This document shows positions 9,459-19,001 of a stretch of 60,374 bases of DNA, one piece after another. Both the position numbers and the translations under genes were made by a program. The stretch is from Limnobacter litoralis (GTDB lineage: Bacteria; Pseudomonadota; Gammaproteobacteria; Burkholderiales; Burkholderiaceae_B). The stretch spans positions 1 to 60,374 of the forward strand of contig NZ_BSOJ01000020.1 of the NCBI RefSeq assembly GCF_030160455.1, written 5' to 3'. How positions within the stretch are numbered: position 1 is the stretch's first letter; each line of letters starts with the position of its first letter. The notes beneath the pieces are model-generated. The model searched no databases. It was not told the origin of the DNA and saw only the letters and a program-made list of their open reading frames with translations.

Positions 9459-11237
9459 TTATATCCAGCGTACAGGCGGCATGCCCGGGGGTGCCTTCTG
9501 GTAATTGATTGGGGCCTTGCTGTCCCCTTTGTATCCGCCCATGGTTTTTAAAGCGCCCACCAACATGGCGGAAATGACTGCCCCAGCCGCACTGATTCCC
9601 AACATTTGAACTGCAGTGCTGCTGATATTGACAGCCACCTTGCCACCCAGTTTGAACAGTTCAATTCCGCTCAAGGCGTTGCCACACCCGAAGAAAATAC
9701 CGGCCCAGGCGAAGCCTGAAACCAGCCGTCCGAAGCTGAAACTGAGGCTGCGTGAATGAATACCCCCAGTGCATTTGGCCTCAATCGCCCGATGCGCGGC
9801 TGCGAAAGGCCGGGTCAACAGATAGTTGGTTGACATGGCCACGCCAAAACTGAGTACGTAGGCCAGTTTTGCGGCGCAGCCCCCCCCTCGCACCCACCAG
9901 GCATATTGATGGGGATTGCTGAGTATGCGATCGACAGAAAATGGCTCCTCCAACTTTCGAGTCTTTTCAACTCTGGACCTGGACGCTGCCAGCTTGTCCA
10001 GTTTGCCTCGGAGAATGGCCACCCCTTTCTCGATGTTGGTTCGATGGTTGTTAAAGCCGTCATCACCAATGTGTGTTTCAGTGCGCGCATGCTCAAGCAG
10101 GTTGGTGATTTTCACGAAATCACGTTCGCGGCTGGCCAGGGTTCGACGGTCTTGACGCTGTTGTGCATTCAGCCAATTGCAACCCTCGTCTGACAATCCA
10201 TTTTTGAGTGTGAAATGCCGGCCCAGTACCCGTTCAACTGCCCGTTCTGCAGCGTCCTGATCGCCGTTGGCCCTGACTGCATCAAGCAGGCCATTGAACA
10301 GAGCCGCCCTCGGACTGTCCGCTTTGTCATGAATATTCAAAGCGCGACGTAGAAGGTGCAAGGCACCAGGTTGTGAAATTGCGCCCCGCAATACCCGCAC
10401 AAGCCGCTGCATGTAGCGCTGCCTGTTGTTGTCAATATGGGCCAGCATGGGGTCGGTCAGTCGATCGTGCTTCATCAAAGCTGCACTGCCCAAACCCAAC
10501 AGGTAGGTGATGCCCCCCAACAAGCCTGAGACAGCGTCCAGTTTGGCAAGCAGCTTGACTGCCTCCTGGGGGGCAAAAGCTGACCACCCATCCCCCATGG
10601 CTTTGGTCACCAAACCGAAGATGGCGGCAGAGACCGCGATGGCAATCACAGGCAGGCACACAAGCAGGCGTGCGTAAGACCTCAAACTGTGATCTTTTAA
10701 GGTTGGAGTAATCAGCAGTTTGGAAATCTTGACACTCAGACCGGTTGGTGCAGCAGCCAGTTCATTCAAACCATCTGTGAAGTGGGCCGATCGCGTCAAA
10801 AACATGGCCCAACGGTTTCTGCCAGACTTGCCGAGTGTCATAAATGGCTTTTCGGGATCCTGCTTACCCGTGATGGATTTGCGCAGGCCATTGCGTAAGC
10901 CGGGGTTGTAGCGGATGAAGTCATTGCGGTAAACGCGACTTTTTAAAGTGTCATCGTCGTTCAGGTCGGCGGGCTCGCCACGAATCACTGCCCGGTATCG
11001 GGCAGCCACCAACGCAGCCGCAGCGTGCTGGTTCGATTCGAAGTAGGAACGTTTGTAACGTTCAACCGCTGTGTTGCCCATGACCCAGTTACAGAACCGG
11101 TCGAAACGATGGATGGCCTGATACGACCCCTGCCCACGCAGTTCGTAACCAGCTTTTTTCGCAATGTGATTGCGAATTGCACTTTCATCGACAATGTCGT
11201 TTTTAGCCGTCAAGGCGGAAAAATGTACACCGCTCAC
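9459..11237 (-). CDS. Orphan multi-pass membrane protein
   Basis: Not recognised as any family. From GTG 11237 it has 592 residues. The frame stays open to a TTG at 11327 (622 residues), but AGGAAG lies upstream of the GTG and nothing comparable precedes the TTG. Two hydrophobic segments (LLVCLPVIAIAVSAAIFGLV, then LLGGITYLLGLGSAAL) sit in the middle. After a long charged helical stretch rich in Arg, Lys and Asp come three more (near LAYVLSFGVAMSTNYLL, LVSGFAWAGIFFGCG and MLGISAAGAVISAML). The N-terminal 170 residues are polar, with no signal peptide. This build, soluble head plus internal hydrophobic pairs, is seen in membrane-targeted effectors and in pore-formers, but no motif proves either. 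Confidence 0.6.
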   Translation of the reverse strand: MSGVHFSALTAKNDIVDESAIRNHIAKKAGYELRGQGSYQAIHRFDRFCNWVMGNTAVERYKRSYFESNQHAAAALVAARYRAVIRGEPADLNDDDTLKSRVYRNDFIRYNPGLRNGLRKSITGKQDPEKPFMTLGKSGRNRWAMFLTRSAHFTDGLNELAAAPTGLSVKISKLLITPTLKDHSLRSYARLLVCLPVIAIAVSAAIFGLVTKAMGDGWSAFAPQEAVKLLAKLDAVSGLLGGITYLLGLGSAALMKHDRLTDPMLAHIDNNRQRYMQRLVRVLRGAISQPGALHLLRRALNIHDKADSPRAALFNGLLDAVRANGDQDAAERAVERVLGRHFTLKNGLSDEGCNWLNAQQRQDRRTLASRERDFVKITNLLEHARTETHIGDDGFNNHRTNIEKGVAILRGKLDKLAASRSRVEKTRKLEEPFSVDRILSNPHQYAWWVRGGGCAAKLAYVLSFGVAMSTNYLLTRPFAAAHRAIEAKCTGGIHSRSLSFSFGRLVSGFAWAGIFFGCGNALSGIELFKLGGKVAVNISSTAVQMLGISAAGAVISAMLVGALKTMGGYKGDSKAPINYQKAPPGMPPVRWI

Positions 11238-11366
11238 TGTGTTGCTTCCTGCTTGATATGAATCAACAGGACTGACAGGCAACTTTGTTGTTTTGGCCAA
11301 CTTGCCATGAACTGGGGTGAAATGCAAAAAGCAGGCTCTGGCATCACCCCAAGAGGTGACGTATCT

Positions 11367-12041
11367 TCAGGACAGGTTCAGTTGTTCAAGCACTGCCCTG
11401 AGGCTGTTGCCCTGGCGAACGGGCACCACATCCAGACGCTCCAGCGGCAAACCAAGCCGGTTGATCCAGACGGTGTCCAGGCCGAACCAGGTCGCGCCGC
11501 ACACATCCCAACAGTTGCTGGATACAAACAAGGCCTCTTTGACCTCCACGCCAAAGTAATCCAGTCCATATTGATAAACCCGTGGATCGGTCTTGAAGGT
11601 TTGAAGCGGCTCCACGGACAGCACAGCGTCCAGCCAGTCAGTCATGTCTGCCGCGGACACCGCAGTGTCCAGCATTTTGATGTTGCCATTGGACAGAATG
11701 GCGGTTCGAATGCCGCTTCGCCGCAGGGCTTGCAACACTTCTACGTTCTCTGGATAAGCCCTCAACCGGGCGTAACAGGCCAAAAGTGCCTGCCGTACAT
11801 CCGGGGTCAAATTGAGTTTTAAAGCCTCGCAGGCAAAGTCCAGCGCGTCTTCGGTGATGTTCCAAAAGTGTTTGTAACGCTGGCTCAAAGCGCGCAGGCG
11901 GGTGTATTCGATTTGCTTGTCTCGCCACAACAGCGCCAGTGCCTTGCCCTGCCCGGGAAACGCGGATTCAGCCTCGTCGGTGACTGAATACACATCCAAC
12001 AAGGTGCCATACGCGTCAAACAAGACCAGTTTTTTACTCAT
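11367..12041 (-). CDS. Haloacid dehalogenase type II (HAD superfamily)
   Basis: HAD hydrolase of 224 residues. Motif I is LFDAYGTLLDV near the N-terminus (nucleophilic Asp), motif II is the Ser in AILSNGN, the Lys of TFKTDPRVY is motif III, and SSNCWDVCGA occupies the motif IV region typical of (S)-2-haloacid dehalogenases. Predicted reaction: hydrolysis of 2-haloacids to 2-hydroxyacids. HADs annotated this way often have other small-molecule substrates. The ATG at 12041 is directly preceded by GGAGAGAGGA, while the frame opens 36 nt further upstream without such a site. Confidence 0.82.
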   Translation of the reverse strand: MSKKLVLFDAYGTLLDVYSVTDEAESAFPGQGKALALLWRDKQIEYTRLRALSQRYKHFWNITEDALDFACEALKLNLTPDVRQALLACYARLRAYPENVEVLQALRRSGIRTAILSNGNIKMLDTAVSAADMTDWLDAVLSVEPLQTFKTDPRVYQYGLDYFGVEVKEALFVSSNCWDVCGATWFGLDTVWINRLGLPLERLDVVPVRQGNSLRAVLEQLNLS

Positions 12042-12265
12042 TCCTCTCTCCAGCGTTGCATCAATAATGCAGTCCATTGTAGTCAGTCAGGGCAAACCCC
12101 TACCAGTCTGATAAACCCTTGGATGCCGCGTCTTTGCTGAAAATGACAAGAAGACCTTGAAAAGTCGCCTTTTCTCGCCCTTGGCTGTTAGGGGGGGCGT
12201 GTTTCAATATCACTCGTATTGCTGCCCAAACCGTAGGCAGTTTCTCCTCAAGCAGGAAAGTCCGA

Positions 12266-15200
12266 GTGAAGTCGTCTGTCAGAATTCGAAACCAGTGGAT
12301 ATTGGTCACCACCGCAGTCGTGGGTGTTGGCACTGCCCTGCTTTGGAGTTCAGTGGCTGAATACAACCGCATTTTGCAACGCAGCAGTGAAACCAGCACC
12401 CTTCAGACCCAACTAATCCAAAAATTCATGGTCGATGGCCTGGGCGAGATCGTCCACACATTCGATGCGCTGGGTGGGGGCATTGCTCAGTACATGCGGG
12501 ATCAACAATCCAGCAACCTGCGATACCAGCTCGAACTGATTAAAACCGCCAATTCAAACATCGATGAAATTGTAGTTAAAGACATCAAGTACCAGACTGT
12601 CGCCAGTACGCTTAGAAATCTTTCAATTGACTCGCCCGATCAGCCAGACCGCCTGTCGGTGTCTTTGATGAAGCGCGCCAATGGCAGCAACAACCTGATT
12701 GTGAATTACCCGGTTCAGGATTCGAATCACAATACAGTCGCCTTGGTACAAGCCAGACTTTCGCGAGACTTCTTTAGAGACGCAGTCAAGGTTGCACGCG
12801 TCAACAACCGATCCACTATTCAATTGCTGAACGCGCAAGGGCAGGTGGTCGCAATAGACCCACCGGGCGACATGGATCTGTTGTCCCTCAAAGGTTTGTT
12901 CCCCAACCTTGCGACAGACGCTGAGCTTAAGGGTGTCAGGGTCGACTCCGGTCAAAGAAGCGGGCAGTTTTTGACTCGTATACCCCTGAAGTCGGTGAAC
13001 AAGAGACCCATCGACCAGCCCCTGTCTGTGGCTGTCTGGGTCAACCCCGAACAAGACATTGTGGCCTGGAAGAACGAGGCGAGCATTCAGGGCATTCTGT
13101 ATCTGCTGGGATGCGTGCTGACTTTTATATTGATGAAGCGACACACCCGCCTGCAAAGAAGGCGGGACGAAGAGCGCCACCGCACTCGGGAAGCCCTGCG
13201 TTACAGTGACGAGCGTTTCAAGCTGGCCACCAACAACGCTGGCATTGGCGTCTGGGAATACAACATTCAAACCAGGACGATGCGCTGGGACTCGTCCATG
13301 CGGCAAATCTACGGGGTTGAGGGCGACGAGGAAATCATCGACTTCAACCAGTGGATGGGATTTTTATCTGCGCAAGATGCTCCCAAGGTTCAGGGCATTT
13401 TTCAAAGCGCATCGCAGGTGGCGGAAGCCTTCGACACCTCGTTTACCATTCAACGCGCCAATGACCGGAAGAACCGTCACATACAGGCCAGAGGAATGAC
13501 CTACCTGGATGAGGATGGCAAACCGCTGCGCATTGTGGGTGTGAACGTGGACATCACCCTTCAGAAGCGTTTTGAGGACGCCTTGCGAGAGGCAGAAGAG
13601 CGCTTTCGTTCGTCCTTTGAATCGGCTGCTGTCGGCATGGCCATGGTGGGTCTTGATGGCCGGTTTATCCAGGTCAACAAAGCCTTGGGAGAAATCATCG
13701 GCTACAGCTTCGATGAACTTCTGAAGCTGGATTTTGAATCGATTACCCATCCACAAGACCTCATCAGGGACAACCATTTGTTGGCTGAACTGATGGAGGG
13801 CACACGGCAAAACTATCAGATGGAAAAGCGGTATATCCACAAGGATGGTCGCGTGGTGTGGGTGCATTTGTCCGTGTCGGCCGTGCGAAATGAAAAGGGC
13901 CGCGTGCTGTATTTCATTTCACAAATCCAGAACATCACAGAGCGCAAGAAAAACGAGGCCGCATTGATTGAGCGGGAACACTTTCTGCGCACCTTGTCAG
14001 AATGTTTGCCTGGCCTGGTTTCCTATTGGGGAACGGACCTGCACTGCCACTTTGCCAACAAAAACTACGAAGAGTGGACTGGCGTTCCCATCGAAAAACT
14101 GCGTGGCGTACACATGCGCAAAATGTTGGGTGAAGCCATGTTTGCGAATGATCTGTTGCACATTCAAAAGGCACTGGCAGGCGAGCCACAACGGTTTGAA
14201 CGACGCAAACGCAAACCGGACGGCACATTTGCCGACACCCTGATCCACCTGATACCCGACGTGCTTTACGGGCAAGTCGAGGGTTTTTTCTCGCTGACCA
14301 CTGACATCACCGATTTCAAAGCGCAGCAACGCGAGCTGGAGCGAATCAACCACAAACTGATAGACCGCACTGAACAGGCCGAGGCTGCCAGCCGCGCCAA
14401 AAGCGTCTTCCTGGCCAACATGAGTCACGAAATTCGCACACCCATGAACGCCATCATGGGTTTGCTCCAATTGCTTGAGGACACCGAGCTGCAACCCAGC
14501 CAACGCGATTACCTGAGCAAAATCGGCTCGGCTGCGGATGTGTTGTTGAACGTGTTGAACGACATTCTGGACACCTCACGCATTGAAGCCAACCGACTTG
14601 AGTTGACGGCCAAGCGATTCGAGCTGGACCAGGTTTTGAGCAAAACCAACGATTTGTTTGCCTATCGAGCCGAAGAAAAAGCAATTCAGTTGTTTGTGAC
14701 CAAGGCCCCCGAGTGCCCGGTCAGCCTGATTGGCGATCGGCTGAGACTTGCCCAGATATTGAACAACCTGCTGTCAAATGCGCTGAAATTCACTGAAAAA
14801 GGCCACATCCAGGTGAAAGTGGAGCCGATTGAAGGTGGCCGTCAGCTTCGCTTCATGGTGAAGGACACCGGCATTGGCATGACACCCGAACAATGTGCCC
14901 AACTGTTCAAACCATTCAGCCAGGTGGACGACAGTTCCTCACGCCGTTACGGCGGCACAGGACTTGGTCTGTCCATCTGCAAAAGCCTGGTGGAACTGAT
15001 GGGCGGCAAAATCTGGGTGGAAAGCCGCCCTCGCTCCGGCACGGCGTTTATTTTCACGATCGACAACGTGGAGCCCGAATATCAACAAAACAATGTACTG
15101 GCCTCCATTCAAGACAGCCCATCAATCACGACGAGCGAACGACCTGCGCCTGAAGCGCGGCCTCTGGCTGGAAAACGCATTCTGGTTGTGGACGACCACA

Positions 15201-15544
15201 AACTGAACCGCATGGTGGCCCGTGAAATGCTGAGCAAATGGGGTGCTGCCGTCGAAATGGCAGTCAATGGTCGAGAGGCAGTGGAGCGCTGCCTGATGGA
15301 ACCCTTTGACCTGGTCTTGATGGACCTTCAAATGCCTGAAATGGATGGCTTTGAAGCCACCTCAAAAATTCAGGAGGCCCTTGGCAACAAGGCACCTCCC
15401 ATCGTGGCCGTAACCGCATCGGCCACGGAACAGGACCGGCTGGATATTCTAAAAGCCGGAATGTGTGAACACGTGATCAAACCCTTCAAGAAAGAGACAC
15501 TTATCCGGATCTTGCTGGGCGTGAATTACGAAAAAACCGCTTAA
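12266..15544 (+). CDS. Hybrid sensor histidine kinase with three PAS domains and a receiver
   Basis: Membrane hybrid kinase of 1092 residues. TM1 is at about 12-30, then a periplasmic sensing region of about 240 residues, and TM2 near 274-292. Three PAS modules follow (about 310-430, 435-555, 565-690). The HisKA helix carries the phosphate-accepting H721 in NMSHEIRTPMNAIMG. The ATP domain has N (NLLSNALKF), G1 (DTGIGM) and G2 (GGTGLGLS) boxes. A C-terminal receiver has the DD pair in LVVDDHK and phospho-acceptor D1020 in LMDLQMPEMDG. GTG start, with AGGAAAG upstream. No output regulator or Hpt lies next to it. The next gene is a chemoreceptor, 45 nt away, so the pair may form an operon. Confidence 0.9.
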   Translation: MKSSVRIRNQWILVTTAVVGVGTALLWSSVAEYNRILQRSSETSTLQTQLIQKFMVDGLGEIVHTFDALGGGIAQYMRDQQSSNLRYQLELIKTANSNIDEIVVKDIKYQTVASTLRNLSIDSPDQPDRLSVSLMKRANGSNNLIVNYPVQDSNHNTVALVQARLSRDFFRDAVKVARVNNRSTIQLLNAQGQVVAIDPPGDMDLLSLKGLFPNLATDAELKGVRVDSGQRSGQFLTRIPLKSVNKRPIDQPLSVAVWVNPEQDIVAWKNEASIQGILYLLGCVLTFILMKRHTRLQRRRDEERHRTREALRYSDERFKLATNNAGIGVWEYNIQTRTMRWDSSMRQIYGVEGDEEIIDFNQWMGFLSAQDAPKVQGIFQSASQVAEAFDTSFTIQRANDRKNRHIQARGMTYLDEDGKPLRIVGVNVDITLQKRFEDALREAEERFRSSFESAAVGMAMVGLDGRFIQVNKALGEIIGYSFDELLKLDFESITHPQDLIRDNHLLAELMEGTRQNYQMEKRYIHKDGRVVWVHLSVSAVRNEKGRVLYFISQIQNITERKKNEAALIEREHFLRTLSECLPGLVSYWGTDLHCHFANKNYEEWTGVPIEKLRGVHMRKMLGEAMFANDLLHIQKALAGEPQRFERRKRKPDGTFADTLIHLIPDVLYGQVEGFFSLTTDITDFKAQQRELERINHKLIDRTEQAEAASRAKSVFLANMSHEIRTPMNAIMGLLQLLEDTELQPSQRDYLSKIGSAADVLLNVLNDILDTSRIEANRLELTAKRFELDQVLSKTNDLFAYRAEEKAIQLFVTKAPECPVSLIGDRLRLAQILNNLLSNALKFTEKGHIQVKVEPIEGGRQLRFMVKDTGIGMTPEQCAQLFKPFSQVDDSSSRRYGGTGLGLSICKSLVELMGGKIWVESRPRSGTAFIFTIDNVEPEYQQNNVLASIQDSPSITTSERPAPEARPLAGKRILVVDDHKLNRMVAREMLSKWGAAVEMAVNGREAVERCLMEPFDLVLMDLQMPEMDGFEATSKIQEALGNKAPPIVAVTASATEQDRLDILKAGMCEHVIKPFKKETLIRILLGVNYEKTA

Positions 15545-15589
15545 GACTTATAACTCAAAAGCAAAACAGGAACCTACCAAGGAGCAATC

Positions 15590-17218
15590 ATGTTTCAATC
15601 CATTCGAGCAAAGCTGACGCTGGGTTTTGCAATCGTCATCTCACTTACAATCATCACAGGCGCCCTTGGTCTGGTCAGTGCCCAGCGAATCAAGTCTGCC
15701 GCGCAGGCCAATGAAGACACCCACACCACCCTGTATGAACTGGATGCCATCTTGCGCAGCCTGTTGAACATCCAGACGGGTGAACGGGGCTTCGCAGTGA
15801 CTGGCGATGAAAACTACCTGGAACCTTACAATCTGGGTACCTCCAGCATCGGTGCACATTTCAAAAAGGCTCAGGACATGCTGCAGGGCAAGCCCGAGCA
15901 ACTGAAAAAGCTGGAGAGTATACAAACCACATACAAGTCCTGGCTGAAGTTTTCAGAAGACGAAGCCATCAGCCGTCGCAAGCAACTGAACAACAACGTG
16001 ATTGACCCTGTTACCTTTCAAAATCTGTACACATCCATGTCTGGAAAACCGGCCATGGACGAAATGAAGCGCGTACTCAATGACATGAGCGAGACAGAAA
16101 AGAAAGTACTGAATGAGCGCATGGCTGCCAATGAGAATGTTTACAAAGGTGCCATCGCCATGATTGGTGCGGGCGCACTGGCTGCGTTGCTGGTTGGCCT
16201 TTTCGTGACATTCACGCTGACACGTTTGCTGAAGACGAAACTGAACAATGCAAAAACATCCATCGATGCCTTGGCCAATGGCAATTTGAGCGCACAGGTG
16301 CGCAGCAACAACCGCGATGAAATTGACTTGCTGCTGACAGCCCTTGGCAAAGCGCAAACCAACTTACGCAACCTGATCAACGGCATTCGTGAATCCGCAC
16401 AGGCACTGAGCAGCAGCGCAGCGCAAGTGCGTGAAACTTCGGGCAGCATGGCCAATGCAGGCAGCGAACAAGCCGAGGCCACCTCTTCCATGGCGGCTGC
16501 CGTTGAGGAGCTGACTGTCAGCATTTCCCAGATCTCAGAAAACTCGCACGACGCATCAAGCACAGCCAACTCAGCCCGTGAATCTGCTGATTCAGGCATG
16601 GTGATACTGTCCAATGTGGTGCAAGGCATCAATCGCATTGCACAGGCTGTACAGGCCAGCGCGACCTCCGTTGAAAGCCTGGAACGTCAGTCAGCCGACA
16701 TTTCCGAAATCATTTCCACCATCACTGAAATTGCAGAACGCACCAACCTGCTGGCACTGAACGCCGCCATTGAAGCGGCCCGCGCGGGTGAAAGCGGCCG
16801 CGGCTTCGCAGTGGTGGCCGATGAGGTGCGCAAACTGGCCGAACAGACCAAAGGTTCAGCTGACCGTATTTCAGGCATGATTTACGAAATCCAGAACATC
16901 ACCAAAGACGCGGCCAGCAACATGACGAACTCAGTCGGCTTGGTGCAGGAAGGCATTGAACAAGCCGACCAGGTGAATGCGACCATTCAGAACATCAAGG
17001 ATGAATCGGATCGCGTCAGCCAGGCGATTGAAGCCATTGCCGTGTCCATGAAAGAACAGTCGAACGTGAGTGTCGAGATCAGCCGCAACGTGGAACGCGT
17101 TGCACAAATGACTGAAGAAAACACCGCCGCCGCGCAACAAAGCACGCAAGTGGCCGAGCACCTGTTCACGGTGTCTGGCAACTTGATGAATGCTGTGAAA
17201 GCCTTCAAGACCGAGTAA
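15590..17218 (+). CDS. Methyl-accepting chemotaxis protein with CHASE3 domain
   Basis: Chemoreceptor of 542 residues. TM1 ([20 protein letters not shown]) is at about 9-29. A periplasmic helical CHASE3-like module with [15 protein letters not shown] follows (to about 180). TM2 ([18 protein letters not shown]) comes next, then HAMP and a long cytoplasmic coiled coil. The signalling tip [20 protein letters not shown] and the [12 protein letters not shown] segment are intact, so coupling to CheW/CheA is expected. AAGGAG precedes the ATG. It follows the hybrid kinase by 45 nt. The ligand is unknown. No C-terminal CheR-tethering pentapeptide is visible. Confidence 0.92.
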   Translation: MFQSIRAKLTLGFAIVISLTIITGALGLVSAQRIKSAAQANEDTHTTLYELDAILRSLLNIQTGERGFAVTGDENYLEPYNLGTSSIGAHFKKAQDMLQGKPEQLKKLESIQTTYKSWLKFSEDEAISRRKQLNNNVIDPVTFQNLYTSMSGKPAMDEMKRVLNDMSETEKKVLNERMAANENVYKGAIAMIGAGALAALLVGLFVTFTLTRLLKTKLNNAKTSIDALANGNLSAQVRSNNRDEIDLLLTALGKAQTNLRNLINGIRESAQALSSSAAQVRETSGSMANAGSEQAEATSSMAAAVEELTVSISQISENSHDASSTANSARESADSGMVILSNVVQGINRIAQAVQASATSVESLERQSADISEIISTITEIAERTNLLALNAAIEAARAGESGRGFAVVADEVRKLAEQTKGSADRISGMIYEIQNITKDAASNMTNSVGLVQEGIEQADQVNATIQNIKDESDRVSQAIEAIAVSMKEQSNVSVEISRNVERVAQMTEENTAAAQQSTQVAEHLFTVSGNLMNAVKAFKTE

Positions 17219-17295
17219 AAACCCGCATTAGCAGCCCCATCTTCTTGGGGCGGCCCTCCTTCTTTCCTGACCCCCATTGCTGTGCATTCATGGAA

Positions 17296-17336
17296 TTGAC
17301 ACACTTTCGGTTTACTATACTTCCATAAAGGTGGAA
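17296..17336 (+). promoter_or_regulatory. arsR promoter and palindromic operator
   Basis: TTGACA (17296-17301) precedes TATACT (17316-17321) with a short 14-bp spacer. The perfect inverted repeat TTCCA-N6-TGGAA spans 17321-17336 and overlaps both the -10 end and the ribosome-binding region of arsR. An ArsR-type repressor bound here would block its own operon. The short spacer makes the exact promoter elements uncertain. Confidence 0.5.
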
Positions 17337-17338
17337 TT

Positions 17339-17641
17339 ATGGAAATAAAAGAAACTGTCAAACAGCTTTCCGCATTGGCTCAAGAATCGCGTCTTCGCAT
17401 TTTCAGGGCCTTGGTGGTGAAAGGCCCTGAAGGCATGACCCCTGGCCAGTTGGTGGACCAATTGGGATACCCGCCTGCCACCCTGTCTTTTCATTTGAGG
17501 GGTTTGCTTCAGGCCGGTCTGGTTACCCAAACCCGTGAAAGCAGGCACCTGTACTACAGCGCTGATTTCAAGCAGATGAACGCACTGGTGAATTTTCTGA
17601 CTGAAAACTGCTGCTCGGGCCAATCTTGCAACAACTCATAA
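17339..17641 (+). CDS. arsR: ArsR-family arsenic-responsive repressor
   Basis: Winged-helix repressor of 100 residues. The recognition helix region reads YPPATLSFHLRGLLQAGLV, followed by the wing. The ELCVCDL metal site of the classical plasmid ArsR is absent. Instead a Cys cluster (ENCCSGQSC) sits at the extreme C-terminus, as in the ArsR type whose arsenite site is C-terminal. It heads an operon with arsC (23-nt gap) and an aquaporin, which supports As(III)-dependent derepression. The palindrome TTCCA-N6-TGGAA just upstream is the likely operator. Confidence 0.88.
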   Translation: MEIKETVKQLSALAQESRLRIFRALVVKGPEGMTPGQLVDQLGYPPATLSFHLRGLLQAGLVTQTRESRHLYYSADFKQMNALVNFLTENCCSGQSCNNS

Positions 17642-17663
17642 ACGAATCTTCGAGAACACCAAC

Positions 17664-18158
17664 ATGACATTCAATGTACTGGTGCTTTGCACCCACAACT
17701 CAGCCCGTAGCGTGCTGGGCGAAGCCATGGTAAACCACCTTGCCAAGCGGCTTGGCAGGCCATTCAAAGCGTACAGTGCGGGCAGTTCGCCCAGCGGGCG
17801 GGTCAACCCCTTTGCATTGGAAGTGCTCCAACATGCAGGTATTGACACCGCTGGCGTGCGCAGCAAAAGCTGGAACGAATTTGCCCAGTCCGATTCACCC
17901 CAAATGGACATTGTGATTACGGTGTGCGACAGCGCTGCGGCTGAAACCTGCCCCTTTTGGCCAGGCGCACCCGTGAAGATTCACTGGGGATTTCCGGACC
18001 CCTCCCGCGCACCGGGAGATGACTCTGCCAAACGCATTGCATTTGAAATCACCCGACAAGCGATTGGCTACAAAATTTTGCAACTGATGGCCTTGCCGAT
18101 TGAAGCAATGTCTCAGACCGAACTCCAGGCGGCGCTGAATCTGATCGCAAACTCCTGA
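17664..18158 (+). CDS. arsC: Arsenate reductase, LMW-phosphatase type
   Basis: Protein of 164 residues with the low-molecular-weight phosphatase fold, reducing As(V) to As(III). The P-loop CTHNSARS gives C9-X5-R15, the catalytic nucleophile and arginine. C88 (VCDS) and C96 (TCPFWPG) match the two shuttle cysteines of thioredoxin-coupled ArsC, and the general-acid Asp is in FPDPS (D112). This points to a thioredoxin-type rather than a glutaredoxin-type mechanism. The position between arsR and an aquaporin fits arsenic detoxification. Confidence 0.88.
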   Translation: MTFNVLVLCTHNSARSVLGEAMVNHLAKRLGRPFKAYSAGSSPSGRVNPFALEVLQHAGIDTAGVRSKSWNEFAQSDSPQMDIVITVCDSAAAETCPFWPGAPVKIHWGFPDPSRAPGDDSAKRIAFEITRQAIGYKILQLMALPIEAMSQTELQAALNLIANS

Positions 18159-18170
18159 CTATTCATTGAC

Positions 18171-18827
18171 ATGCAGCATTCACTCCGTGCCCGTCTGTTG
18201 GCCGAATTCGCGGGCACAGCCTTGCTTCTGTGTGTCGTCATCGGCTCGGGCATCATGGGCACAAACCTGTCGCAGGGCAACGATGCCATTGCCTTGTTGG
18301 CCAACACACTGGCGACTGTATTCGGACTTTATTTCCTGATCGAGGTGTTTGCCGACGTCAGTGGGGCACATTTCAACCCGGCGGTTACGCTGAGCATGGT
18401 CATGTTGAAAAGACAAGCCATCGCAGAGCTGTTTCCTTACTGGTTCGCTCAGTTGAGTGGTGCCGCTGCTGGGGCATGGGTCGCCAACGGAATGTTCGGT
18501 TTGCCCATGATTGAATGGTCAACCAAGCTGAGAACAGGGCCGGGAATATGGACTGGCGAAATTGTAGCCACCGCTGGTCTGCTAATGGTGATTTTGATGA
18601 GCAAGCCGCAAAAGGTGTCGTCCACAGTGGCGGCTTTCATCGGTGCGGCCTACTGGTTCGCGTCATCGACATCCTTCGCTAACCCTGCTGCGGTGTTTGG
18701 CCGAATGTTTTCAAACACGTTTGCCGGCATTCAACCGGGCAATGCGCCTGCATTCGTGGTTGCGCAAGCGATGGGTTTACTTTTGGGCGTTGGCGCCTAC
18801 AAGTTATTGATTGGACGCGTAAAATAA
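18171..18827 (+). CDS. Aquaglyceroporin (AqpS-like) of the ars operon
   Basis: Major intrinsic protein of 218 residues with six predicted membrane helices and two half-helix NPA signatures (FNPAVT near 66-71 and ANPAAVFGR near 169-177). It starts 12 nt after arsC. In Sinorhizobium an aquaglyceroporin, AqpS, replaces ArsB in the ars operon and lets As(III) leave down its gradient. The gene order arsR-arsC-aquaporin, with no arsB or acr3, suggests the same here. The substrate (arsenite versus other small neutral solutes) is inferred from context. Confidence 0.82.
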   Translation: MQHSLRARLLAEFAGTALLLCVVIGSGIMGTNLSQGNDAIALLANTLATVFGLYFLIEVFADVSGAHFNPAVTLSMVMLKRQAIAELFPYWFAQLSGAAAGAWVANGMFGLPMIEWSTKLRTGPGIWTGEIVATAGLLMVILMSKPQKVSSTVAAFIGAAYWFASSTSFANPAAVFGRMFSNTFAGIQPGNAPAFVVAQAMGLLLGVGAYKLLIGRVK

Positions 18828-18828
18828 A

Positions 18829-18855
18829 AAGCCCGGCGAGTTTCTCACCGGGCTT
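18829..18855 (-). terminator. Terminator downstream of aceA, shared with the ars operon end
   Basis: Stem AAGCCCGG/CCGGGCTT, extended by GAG/CTC across one mismatch. The minus-strand reading ends in TTTTTATTTT, so it fits best as the isocitrate lyase terminator, about 155 nt past that stop codon. On the plus strand it lies directly behind the aquaporin stop but lacks a T run. Confidence 0.7.
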
Positions 18856-18946
18856 GCAGCGCTTGCTGTTCAGCCTTCTTTTGAAGGCTTGGCAAGGGGA
18901 AAATACTCTATTGGTTTTATTGAGTTTGTCTCCTCTCCCCCCTCTT

Positions 18947-19001
18947 ACCATTCGGGTTACTGCATCACTCGACGCAGGTTACAGCCTCAAGCCCGAATGG
19001 T
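18947..19001 (-). other. Stem-loop in the 3' untranslated region of aceA
   Basis: A perfect 10-bp inverted repeat, ACCATTCGGG (18947-18956) with CCCGAATGGT (18992-19001), starts 9 nt after the aceA stop on the minus strand. Inside the loop CTGC/GCAG can pair again. No T run follows, so it is not a standard terminator; the terminator lies 90 nt further on. It may protect the mRNA 3' end or be part of a 3'-derived small RNA. Confidence 0.5.
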
